Shown here in pieces: positions 47,366-56,860 of a stretch of DNA of 64,000 bases. Below the pieces are notes generated by a model. It was not told the origin of the DNA and made no database searches. It saw nothing but the letters and a program-made list of their open reading frames with translations. Position 1 is the stretch's first letter, and each line of letters starts with the position of its first letter. This stretch comes from Rhynchopus euleeides (Eukaryota; Euglenozoa; Diplonemea; Diplonemida; Diplonemidae). The stretch lies in assembly GCA_963210315.1 (NCBI GenBank), contig OY723243.1, positions 2,294,001 to 2,358,000 on the forward strand, read 5' to 3'. Position numbers and translations under genes: made by a program.

Positions 47366-48079
47366 CCACGCCACACGCACCTCCCGGCCGGTGGCCGGTT
47401 CGGTCGTCGTCGGCTGCGCCCAAAGGGCGTGCGGTAGCCGACGCCCTTTTGTGCTCGCCTCCTCCTCCCACACTTCAGTATGTCGTTTCATGTGAGTCCG
47501 TGTTCCTGCTTTGTTCTTCTGTCGACTGGGACGGGCCAGTCCTCGTGGGTTGCCGGCCGGTGTGTCCTCCCCCGGGACCCCCTCCTCCTCCCGCCACTTG
47601 CATCTGGTTCAACTTCAGTGAGAGCTGAGCGGGAGCCATACTTGCTCTCTTGGACCATTTGTCCGCAGTCCTGCATCATGAAGAGTTAGGTAATGCCCAG
47701 TCGCAGCCATCCCCCGACCCAGGTGTTCTGCCGTGGGCCAGGTCACCATCTGTAGGTCACCCCGTCACACACCAGTGGGCAGGCCCTGTCAACGATATCG
47801 ATGTGACTGCTCTTGCCGCAGGGCAACGGATGTGGGCCTGCATTGCATCCTGTTGCCGCTCAGTTCTGTTCCCACCGGAGCTTGTTGTTGCGCCGCAGGT
47901 CGAACAGCCTTTCGTGTGGTCGGCGCTGATCTTGTATAGAACGTAGGCAGTAGGCTGCTGTGGGTGACCTGCAGGTTACCCGTCCCTTTCGTGCAGGCAG
48001 CGCGAGAGCTGCGATGTTTATGTGTGGGAGCACGGCAGCTGCCCCACACTCCATTCTGCTCTCTTGTCTGCTGTTTATG

Positions 48080-48660
48080 TTGAACAAGGTCTGGCTGCCA
48101 GTGATCTCGCTGGGGGTCGGGCAAACCATAAAAGAAGTCGGGCACAGGGTGGCCGAGCTCGCGAGAACAAAAGTGCAGCCCAACCCCGCCCCGACTTCCC
48201 GTGGTATGATGCAAACAGGATCGAATGCACGGCCACACATTCACCCAATTCGAGAGGCACCGGATGTTCCTGCCTTTGGTCGTCCTGCTGGATCAAAAAT
48301 CAGGAATCCAGCCCCCCAGCCGCCGGAGGCCACGGTAGTGAACATCCTGAAAGTCTTCGAAGGCTAGTCCCCACACCGGTTGGTGCTGTTGCACATTCCA
48401 GGCGGGGATGGTCCTTCGCTTGGGGCATGATGAGGTGCGCTTCGATGAACACCATCAAGCCCCCAGCATGCCGTTGGGTTTTCATACGCTGCGGCGCATG
48501 AAAACTCGGCCACAAGGCCGAACCCAAAAGCCCCAAAATCTGACCCGGGAGGTAGGGCCGAGGGTAGGGCCATGCCACCCCTGGCGGCCCACCCTCCCAA
48601 ACAATTACAGAAAAAGGGAGGTGGGGCCGCGGCCCCCTGCCAGCCCTGGCACGGGATCAC
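48080..48660 (+). repeat. Repeat A, copy 2
   Basis: Inverted relative to 27893-28690. The frame S-L-G-V-G-Q-T-I-K-E-V-G-H-R-V and P-A-G-S-K-I-R-N is conserved between copies despite nucleotide divergence. Lies inside the 2.4-kb composite. Confidence 0.65.
48311..48347 (-). repeat. GC-rich dispersed motif, copy 5 (truncated)
   Basis: GCCCCCCAGCCGCCGGAGGC followed by CACGGTAGTGAACAT, embedded in repeat A. Confidence 0.8.
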
Positions 48661-48817
48661 TGCTGGCGGGTAGTTCAGGCTCGTGGCCCTCCTCGTTCCG
48701 ATAGCCCCTCGGACATCCAAATGATTCACGTGCAGCAGCCCATGCGCAGAGAACGGTGTGCCGTCTTGTACAGCAACTGTTGGACAACTGTTGAAATCGT
48801 TTTTCACCAAAAAAAAA

Positions 48818-48930
48818 TCACTCTGCGGGCCAAGTCGAAGATTTTTCTGGGGACTTTTGGTGTCCCCAATTTTTCAATTTTCGAAAAATAAGCTCACTTT
48901 GCTAAACTGGACCCAACTCCCCACACTCTT
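48818..48930 (+). repeat. Dispersed repeat, copy 2 (first copy at 17425)
   Basis: Near-identical to 17425-17545, including GTGTCCCCAATTTTTCAATT and AAGCTCACTTTGCTAAACTG. Confidence 0.75.
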
Positions 48931-49220
48931 TTTTTCCGACTTTTTCACGGGTTTTTTCCGGTTTTTTTTGGTTTTTTTTGGCGGATGGAGCGAAGACCCC
49001 CATTGCGATATATTGCGATATCGCCTTAAAAAATACGATACATATCGTATTTACGATATGATACGATATTACGATTCGTACGTCATCCGTGTCAGTTTAC
49101 CTTTTTTCTTCACTCCTTCACTACCCCCATCCCCCCCCCTGCCAGTGCAAACTTATCTCGAGCCTACAGCAACGCTGAGGGGATCTTCGCTCTCGAAACT
49201 TCTGGCAAAGTTAGGTTGTT

Positions 49221-49583
49221 ATGGCCAAACAAAAACCAAAAAAAAAACCCCCCGACCTCCGCATGGAGGGACTCACCCGCTTAGGGGAAACCACCATCCG
49301 CCGACTCCGGGCCGACCACCACCGCCTGGTCTACGACCACGACATCCCGGGCACGGCACAACCACCTTGCCAACCCTGCCTGAAGCATGCGCCGGGCCAC
49401 CCCCCGCCTGGGGTCTCACTGAAGCACCTCTTCTTCGGCTGCCCCGCGACAGCGTCGGCCCGACACCACCTCACAGCCACAAACGTGCACAACCTGCTGT
49501 TGCACAACTGCAAGGAGGCACTGCGCTACCTGGCCGAGGCAGGGGTAACGGAGCACGGCGAGAAGGACTACCTGAACGCGTGA
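49221..49583 (+). pseudogene. C-terminal fragment of a LINE polymerase (zinc-finger end)
   Basis: A 120-residue frame. After a basic start there is L-R-A-D-H-H-R-L-V-Y, then C-Q-P-C (Cys50, Cys53) and S-L-K-H-L-F-F-G-C-P (His69, Cys74). This CCHC module, preceded by an R-x-x-H-x-x-L helix, is the usual tail of non-LTR retrotransposon polymerases downstream of the reverse transcriptase. The RT itself is absent, as expected for a 5'-truncated insertion. The ATG at 49221 is fortuitous. The following ~350 bp resemble a 3' UTR and share a 30-bp block (CCGTGCGGC..AGAACACGA) with 56716-56860. Confidence 0.6.
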
Positions 49584-50807
49584 ACCAAATAACATCATCA
49601 GAGAACAAGGGCTTCGGCCCGACCCCCCAGCACCCCCCCCCCCCCCCCATCCCAGCCCCACGTCACTTTCCACAGGCCGCCAGGCGCGTCAGCGTCGGCG
49701 ACCGCCCGCCCCCAGTCTGAGAGGCATCAGCCGAATCTCGGTGGAGGCGGGCACAAAACAAAAGGGAGAGTCGTCACTGTGCATATCAGCACGGTCCCGC
49801 CCTCTGTGCCAGACCAACACACCACCAAAGGAAAAGAGGAAGAGGCGACGTAAGGCAATGCCTCCGTGCGGCCAGGAGAACACGAAATAGCGACCCCCTC
49901 AACGGGGAATGCTACGAGCACGGCCAAAAATCGTTCAAAAATCGTTCAACAATAGGGGGGACTGATGCACTTAAAAGCGCGCTGTTGTCGGCCACGCCAC
50001 AGCGAAGACCCCCTTTTAGCAGCAAGCGTATCACTAGATGGAGATCTCAGACGCCACCTGCATCCAAGCTTATGCTGCCGATAACATGCCGACATCGATG
50101 AAGGCCCCTCCCTGGCGTGCCTTTGCCTTTCTATATATTCTGGGAGGGGGTGGGTTTTCGAAAGGCGTGGGCTCTCACACACCCTTGGGTGGTGGTTCAG
50201 TCGGAGCCAAAGTCTAGCTTCGAGCAGCCAGAAACGGTGGGAAACGGAAGGCTGCCGGTTATCTCCGGTATCCTGTGCAGTGCCGAACGACACCGGAGGC
50301 GGCGCGTCCCCCCACCCCCTCAACTTGCGATGGACAACCATGGCCTTGTTTGTTTCCCGCCTTGCTGTCGGTGGTAGTGCCGATACCCCTTGCCCACCCC
50401 CCCCCCCCCCCCCCCACCCCAGCACCCTGCAGGGCACCGCGCAGTCACGTCTGCCACCTGCAACGCGAGAGTGTGAACCCCTTGTCCTCCGCCAGCCCTT
50501 GCCTCAGCGGGCAGGCACGTGGCTCCCCTCTGAGTCAGCACAGATCCGCACGGAGCACGCGGTGCATCACAGTTGGCAGAGGCGCCCCTTCTCAGTGCAG
50601 CGTCATCCCCACGTGGCAAAGCGGATAGGCGCTCAGTGTAGTGTCGCACGCTGGGCGTTGCGTTGTCGCCTCCCACACACAAGTGCCTCGTCCTGCGGCC
50701 AGTCGGGTCGCGGTGCCACGGTTCTGCATGCGCAGTCATAGCGGTTCCTGACGATGGGTTGTATCGAGTCACGAGGAAAAGATGAGGCAGTGGTATGGTC
50801 CGGTGTG
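49584..50807. other. LINE 3' tail and non-coding DNA
   Basis: 49584-49950 is the presumed 3' UTR of the LINE fragment, ending in ACGGCCAAAAATCGTTC repeats. The rest has a C-run near 50397-50416 and no supported gene. Confidence 0.4.
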
Positions 50808-50933
50808 TGGCAGGGTGGAGTGGGGTGTGTGATCAAGGGCAGGGTGGAGTGGGGTGTGTGATCAAGGGCAGGGTGGAGTGGGGTGTGTGATCAAGGGCAG
50901 GGTGGAGTGGGGTGTGTGATCAAGGGCAGGGTG
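50808..50933. repeat. 29-bp minisatellite, four copies
   Basis: Exact tandem copies of a unit containing GGGTGTGTGATCAAGGGCAG followed by GGTGGAGTG. Confidence 0.95.
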
Positions 50934-51069
50934 CTCTGTACCGGTGTGTTGGGGGGGGGGGGTTGCGGGACACAATGACGCCCTGCGGTCATCTTGTTTT
51001 GAAAAATCCGACGCCAAGTTGTCCGGAAGAAAAGACCCTGGCCCCCACCCACGCAACCCACGTTCCCAG

Positions 51070-51843
51070 GAAGCCACCTCGACCCGAAAGGGCCCTGTGA
51101 ACCCGCTGGCCAAGCGACTCAGCAATAGCAGCTCCCGTGACCAACAGGCGGTAGGTCTGCAACAGACACTCGAACGGAGCAACCTTGATAGCACTGCGGA
51201 GGAAGAGTCAAATCTTTCCCAGGTATGTGGACCCACCATGATGATGTGCATTCCGCTTTGTTTTTCACACACGCCAAGAAGCTTGGCGCAGTGCCCTGTC
51301 TTGTTGCTTTGACTGGACGCACAGTATCACTATTATCGGGAAAACACGTGAGGTTTGTTCAATCCGGGTTTGACGCATGAGCAATGCCCCCCTGTCTTTT
51401 TTTTAGCCCCAGAGCATGGTGTGCCTGGGGTGTACTCATGTTGGGTGAGGTGTCACGGCACTTCAGCTGTTGAGGCAAGGCGAACTCTCTCTTTGGCACC
51501 CTCCCCACACCTACAGACACCGACTTCGTTCGCTCGTTTGCGGTCGAGGGCTGAGCGGTGGGTGGCGGAGGTTGAAGCGCACCGGCCCTTCTTCGAATCC
51601 TTCTCACCCACCTGCGAGCCTGCGCCCAGCGAGCTTGACGACACCTCCGACGTCTCGAGGGACCGCAGCTTCAACTCGACAATAACAGGGCCCCTATCAG
51701 GGTGTGTAAAGCCACAATATACACAATGCCAACCACCTCCTCCACCACATTGCAGGTCAACGAGTGTTCGGCGGCGGGTATCTCAAGGCGATGGACTCGT
51801 ATGCATACCGTGTGTTGCGTTGTGTTGTGTTGTGGTGCGGTGA
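51070..51843 (+). CDS. Partial gene model, Ser/Glu-rich helical protein
   Basis: Three exons join in frame: 51070-51222 (ends S-N-L-S-Q at a GTATGT donor), 51517-51701 and 51756-51843, giving about 141 residues with a TGA stop. Exon 1 reads E-A-T-S-T-R-K-G-P-V-N-P-L-A-K-R-L and then a coil-like stretch. Exon 2 has A-E-R-W-V-A-E-V-E-A-H-R and an acidic-Ser run. Acceptors TTCCCAG, CACACCTACAG and CACATTGCAG are good. No in-frame ATG is visible upstream, so the start lies in an unseen exon. The end may instead be a further donor at 51800. No family recognised. Confidence 0.4.
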
Positions 51844-53208
51844 GGGCACCACCCCACTCTGCTCCCAGTTGCTGGACAGAGGGGTGACTCACTTCAGCAA
51901 CAGGCTGCGAGGGTTACTGTGAGCGACAGTGCAGTGCATCAAATCCCAAGGTGGTGGCACGATTGAAGAGGGGTTTGGAGGGCTGCATTGCTCTGTGGTC
52001 ACGTTTGACATCGACTCCTCTGCAGTTCACATGAATGTCGGGGCCCAAACCACCACCCCCACCACCCCACTCTGCCACAGCGAGTATCGATGTCTGAAAG
52101 CCAAGATGATGAAATTGGGCGGCAAGTCTAGTGCCATGGTCGGCACTATAGATGGTGCGTGGGGATGCGGGAAAACGTCTATTATGTTTTGCCGTTGCCT
52201 TTCACACATGCTGTACGATTGTTTCTACCAAAGTTCTGTTCCGTCATTCTATCTATTCTGATCCCGCCGAAAAGGCTGCTCGTACAACGGATTCTCTAGG
52301 GGGTGTCGCTTTCCTCGCCTTCGCCCCCGCTGTGGCCCTGCTGCCCCCCTCGGCTTGCATGGTATTTTGTGTTAGTACCTTGCAGAGGAAGCAGCTCGAG
52401 AGTCCTGCTGGCCGTATAACCCCTGGCTGTGGTGCTGCCCACCCCCTGCAGCCTGCCTGGCCTGGCTGCGATCTAACACTATTGCCCGGGGGCCAGGAGC
52501 CCACCGCCCACCGGCCTAGTATCGTTTTTTCGTTGTGTCTTCTTCAAAGTTTGCCCCAAAACTCTTGGTCTGGGTTCTCTAAAGATTAGCCAGTTTCGCA
52601 TACTGCAGCGCTGTGCGCGAGCCAGTTTAGGATGGCAACTGGGTGTGGGGGGTCTGCGTGCTTGCTTGTTCTGTGGAGGGTGGCCGCACCTTTTTTAGTT
52701 CGGGCGTTGCCCAACTGGCAGAAGCTTTCTGCGCCTTTGAGCTGGGATCTTGCGACCCCCCCCCCCCCCCACTCACACCACCTCGTCAGACCTGGGGGAG
52801 TGGTGCACACAAAGAGTGGGGCTGCATTCCAACAAAACAGCTCCCGGTAGTTCTTGGTTTGTTGCCATCTTTCACGATGCGGTATCACCGATGGATATTC
52901 TTGGGGAGGGGTGGGGAGGGGGGGCGTCTTCATCGGCGATATGTCGTCTTTCTTTTGTGGCTCCTCTCAGTCAGGGTATAAGATAGACTTTTTTTCTGGC
53001 GCCGTTTTCCGGTTTTTCTGGTTTTGAAAATTTTTCGCGCGCGCCTTCGGCGCGCGCGACCCGCGCAAACCCTCCCAGAATCTGAGAGGGCCCGGTGCCT
53101 GCGCGCGTCCTGTCGTACTGAGGCTGCTTGGTGGGGCAGGCGCAGCAGCTGCTTTGAAAGTTTGGACTCTCGGCCAAAAAACCGGTCTGGTGTAATTTTT
53201 TTACGCAG

Positions 53209-53262
53209 GGGGGTCTGGGGGGCGGAGCCCCCCAGCCGCCGGAGGCCACGGTAGTGAACATC
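53209..53262 (-). repeat. GC-rich dispersed motif, copy 6
   Basis: GGGGGTCTGGGGGGCGGAGC, then CCCCCAGCCGCCGGAGGCCA and CGGTAGTGAACAT. Confidence 0.85.
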
Positions 53263-53674
53263 TGTTCCCTACAGTCTGGATTCGCTTGTAAGTAGGAAGG
53301 CTTCGCTGATCGCAGCCCGGCCAGCAGGAGATCACTGGTCCTTGAGGGTTCAACCTTCAGGGTGGAGGAGGACGGGGGAGCGACCACTCGTGACAGGTGT
53401 GCGTTGTGGGTGGAGTGGGTGCACGACAGAATGGCCAAAGGGTCCACGAGATCTCTGCACACATTTCGTTATCGAGGAGATGGGCTAGCTGTGACGACAG
53501 GCAACAAACAAATCTCATCTGTTAGTTGCCCCCAATAGGCTTGGCGACCTTCAAGACTGCTTGAAATTCGTTCGTGTTCTCGTCTCAGCCCTCCAGACAA
53601 GCAGATCTGTCTCGAGTTGGTGGGCTGTCGCCATGTATTCGATGGCACCGAGTGACGCTGCACAGAGGCAGACG

Positions 53675-53726
53675 ACACGGTGAACTCCAGCGGAGGTTAC
53701 CCTACCTCCGCTGGAGTACACCGTGT
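53675..53726. repeat. Near-perfect 23-bp hairpin
   Basis: The arm ACACGGTGAACTCCAGCGGA plus GGT pairs with ACCTCCGCTGGAGTACACCG plus TGT around a six-base loop; one A-A mismatch. The words ACACGGTG and GGAGT(C/A)CACC link it to the foldback element at 11401. Confidence 0.8.
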
Positions 53727-55234
53727 GTCTCCCATGAATCTCAACCAGCGGGAGTCTTAGCGTAAATTAGCTGGAAAATAGACTCCCGTCTTCAGTACAG
53801 ACTGCAGTCTTAGACCCCTCTTAGACACTCGCTAGGGTGGCTGGAGTCCACCATGTGTGCACCTTCAAAACAGAAGAGACCTGCATGACGAGGGCATCAC
53901 CACCCACCGGGCCACCCGCTAGGTCCATTTTTCTTCTCCGCTTCTCTGCCTTCTTTGGACTATTTGAGCTCTGTGCGGATCACGATGGGGTCACTTTCTA
54001 TTTTTTTATGGCGTTTTTTCTGACTGTTCTACTGTCCCAAAGTCACAAAAAAACCCGCCAAAAATGAGACCGACCTTTTTTTTTTTTTTCCAGAAAACCG
54101 GGAACCGGGAAACCCTGGTTTTGAAAACCGGAAAACCAGACCTATCTTATCCCCTGCTCTCAGTGCAGCCGCTGCTGGGGGTGGGTCGCGCAAGTCGGGG
54201 GAACGAGTGACACCGCTGATACACGGCTGCCGGCCTGACGCACTTGTCTTTCGGCAGTCTCAGCGGATGCGTCGCCAGCCCTCGCGACATTGTAGCGGTC
54301 AGCGAGGTGAGAGTGCCTGTCTGGGGTGGGGGGGTAGTCCTTCTATCTGTGCACCACGGGTTTTGGTTGTGTTCAAATCAACACGGCTGGATGCATCCTC
54401 TGAACCGCGCGATTGCCGCTGCTTCGATCTGGAGCGTTCGGCATAGTTCAGTCAGGAACTGGACTGCCTGAAAACCCGAAAACAGTGGCCCCTCAGTTCG
54501 CCCGATCAGTGCTGTGAGGAGCACAGCAAAGCCATTTGAAATCGTACCCCGGTGCGTTCCCAATATAGTTTTGTTCGGTCAGTCAGGTTGTGTGGCCTTT
54601 AGTCCTTTAGCCCCCCTCCCCTGCGTGTGGTGCGGTCTTGTGTTCTGCCTTGTTGAATTTGTCTTTTCTTTTCCGTGGCTTCTTTGTTTTTTTGTCTCAC
54701 AACGATGATTGCAACGGGGTGCGATGTATTGACATCAAGTGCGTTCCGTTCTTGTGTTGCCATGTCGCCTTGGTTGTGCACTGTGAAGACTCGGTCGGCA
54801 GTCTGTTCTGAGCCTGGAAGTGGTGGCAGGTGTCGAACGACACCACCTGTCCATCGCCATGCCCAGCAGCTTTGACGATGTTGCATTACACCTCCGCAAG
54901 CAAATGTGGCTCAACCACATCAGCGGTGACCCTCTGTCTGGAACGGGCAGAACTCATCTTTCCCTGCCCGGTGTCTGTGCACTTGGCACTGAACGAGCGC
55001 TTTAAGAATTCATGCATTTTATCTGCACCACTTCACCCAAGGGTGCCCATTCCACATCAGCAACAGGGCACGCGGAGGATCAAGAGGATGGCTCCTGTGC
55101 AATAACAAAATCACAAATCAACTTCGTCAGAATGAACCACCTCTACTGAAGCGAACCCAAACCAGTGTGAGGCGAGCTGTCGATGCCGGAGGCACATTTG
55201 CATCAACATTTGTTTGGCACGAGGTCATTAAACT

Positions 55235-55434
55235 NNNNNNNNNNNNNNNNNNNNNNNNNNNNNNNNNNNNNNNNNNNNNNNNNNNNNNNNNNNNNNNNNN
55301 NNNNNNNNNNNNNNNNNNNNNNNNNNNNNNNNNNNNNNNNNNNNNNNNNNNNNNNNNNNNNNNNNNNNNNNNNNNNNNNNNNNNNNNNNNNNNNNNNNNN
55401 NNNNNNNNNNNNNNNNNNNNNNNNNNNNNNNNNN
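55235..55434. other. Assembly gap
   Basis: 200 consecutive N. Frames crossing it are artefacts. Confidence 1.
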
Positions 55435-55562
55435 GCCCTACTCGTACGTCACCCAGATTCAGCCCAAACCCCGTGCACCTCGGGTGCACGGTCGCCGGCA
55501 GCGGCGCGGGCACCCGGAAACAGGCCGCATTTTGCGCGCGCTGCCTGCACCCTGCACGCCAG

Positions 55563-55603
<41 letters not shown>
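55563..55603. repeat. Homopolymer run of 41 C
   Basis: The longest of many C/G runs in the window. It lies 130 bp from the assembly gap, which it may have helped cause. Confidence 0.95.
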
Positions 55604-55605
<2 letters not shown>

Positions 55606-56715
55606 GGCTGTAAGCGACCCCCCAGAAAATTACCCCAGCCACTGCCCCCCCCCCCTTCTCCCCACAAACATGTGCCACCTGCATGATAAAGAGAGAACAG
55701 AAGCAGAAGGGATGTCGACCCCCCTCCCCCCTGTGACCTATTCTTCTCTCCAGCCCACAGTGCTACCCCCCGCACCCATGTGGGTGGCAGTCGGATGCCA
55801 CGTATCACCGTGGCATCTTTTTTTTTTTTGCGGCCTGTGTGGTTGTCTTCGTCGTTTTTCTTCTGCGACCGGACATCCCCTTCTGGAGACACCGATCTAC
55901 ACTATGAACCGCTAGCTGATGCTGGAGCTTTCGGGAGCCTCTGCGAGTGGGTGGCCACGTTTTCTTTGGTGGACGCATCCAAAAGGAAATAAAGAAATAA
56001 AGAACCCGAAAAGAGGTCGAGGCACCCGCTCCACACCAGCATCTTGGGGCTGGGGGTTCTCAGTTCACACAGGTGAGGATCAGTCCTCTGTGAGGCGCTT
56101 ATCCTGAAGACGTTCCAGTTCCCCAGTCGGTCTCCAGAAACTCGGGCCGCGTCTGGCGCTGTATCGCCTCGGCGGGGCTGTCGTCCCTTACAGTCTTCTC
56201 TGTACGAGGTCATCCACAGGCTGCACACCTGCCCCGCGGCTGTGTGGCAGTCTTCGCGGAGTGCAATGCGAAGGTCTGGCCTGACGTGGTGTGACTATTT
56301 AGACTCCAGGTGTCTCCACCCTTCCTGGTCTGGGGAGCCTCGGTACCCAAGCCGTTTTAGGTCATGCTCCGGACCACGGCCGTGCTAGACTCCTGGTGCA
56401 GGCACCCGTCATGGTCCGGGGACGGCCCCCCCAGGCAGTTTAACGTCTTACCCAGGACTAGATCTACCAGGATCTCCCAACCCCGATACGTTGATTTCTT
56501 TTCTGTTTTATTTTTTTCTCCGGGTTTGGCGCAGAAAATAGCGCCGCATCTCTTTGATAGTTTGCCACCTACCCACACGTCGTGATACCACTGCCGCTTC
56601 CCCTCCCGTTCCCAGGCGGTGGTTCGGATCTTATTGGAGAGGTCTCGCACTGTGACCTCCACCCGTGTACTCCACCCCAACCCGCTTCGTTTAATACTTT
56701 ATTATTTTCCGCAGG

Positions 56716-56860
56716 GAGAAGGCCAGAAGGCCTTCGGGCTCAGGATTTTTGCGGCAAGTCGATGCTACCTTAGGCAAGGCCACCGTGCGGCTAGAAGAAC
56801 ACGAGGCGGCCCGTCTCATCCGGGGCGGGGCTGCGAAGAGCACGGCCAAAAAAGGTTTTC
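56716..56860 (+). mobile_element. LINE 3' tail fragment
   Basis: AGGCAAGGCCACCGTGCGGC, then AGAACACGAGG and AGAGCACGGCCAAAAAA, correspond with substitutions to 49850-49930 downstream of the LINE polymerase fragment. No coding part remains. Confidence 0.5.

Larger units (their letters stand above)
46585..49001. mobile_element. 2.4-kb composite element with GGGGGTCTTCGCTCC termini, TSD ATT
   Basis: The left end GGGGGTCTTCGCTCC (46585-46599) and right end GGAGCGAAGACCCCC (48987-49001) are perfect 15-bp inverted termini. They are flanked by ATT on each side (46582-46584, 49002-49004). The element sits in the CGATAT-rich right arm of the hAT transposon. Its cargo is a tandem 392-bp duplication, repeat-A copy 2 (48080-48660), a GC-rich motif and a copy of the 17.4-kb repeat. 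I find no intact transposase in it, so it is a non-autonomous member of the MITE family found through the window. Confidence 0.85.
44076..49091 (+). mobile_element. hAT-like DNA transposon with 24-bp perfect TIRs, interrupted by a nested element
   Basis: The termini (44076-44099 and 49068-49091) are exact inverted repeats starting CACGGATGACGTACG and continuing AATCGTAAT. Both subterminal regions are packed with ATCGTATT/CGATAT words (44100-44195 and 49005-49067). GTTTACC occurs immediately outside on both sides (44070-44076 and 49095-49101), compatible with the 8-bp duplication expected of hAT elements, although three to four bases are shifted on the right. The interior holds a decayed transposase (45020-46441). 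Subtracting the nested 46585-49001 element leaves about 2.6 kb, a normal hAT size. Confidence 0.75.

Noticed and set aside
50620..50690. tRNA-like D-arm (TGGCAAAGCGGATAGGCGC)
   Set aside because: No matching T-arm/B box or acceptor stem at the right distance.
54170..54306. Exon-like segment between CTCTCAGTGCAG and CGAG/GTGAGA
   Set aside because: Good splice borders but no linkable neighbouring exons and no recognisable peptide.
55127..55684. Frames crossing the run of N
   Set aside because: Artefacts of the assembly gap and the 41-base C run.
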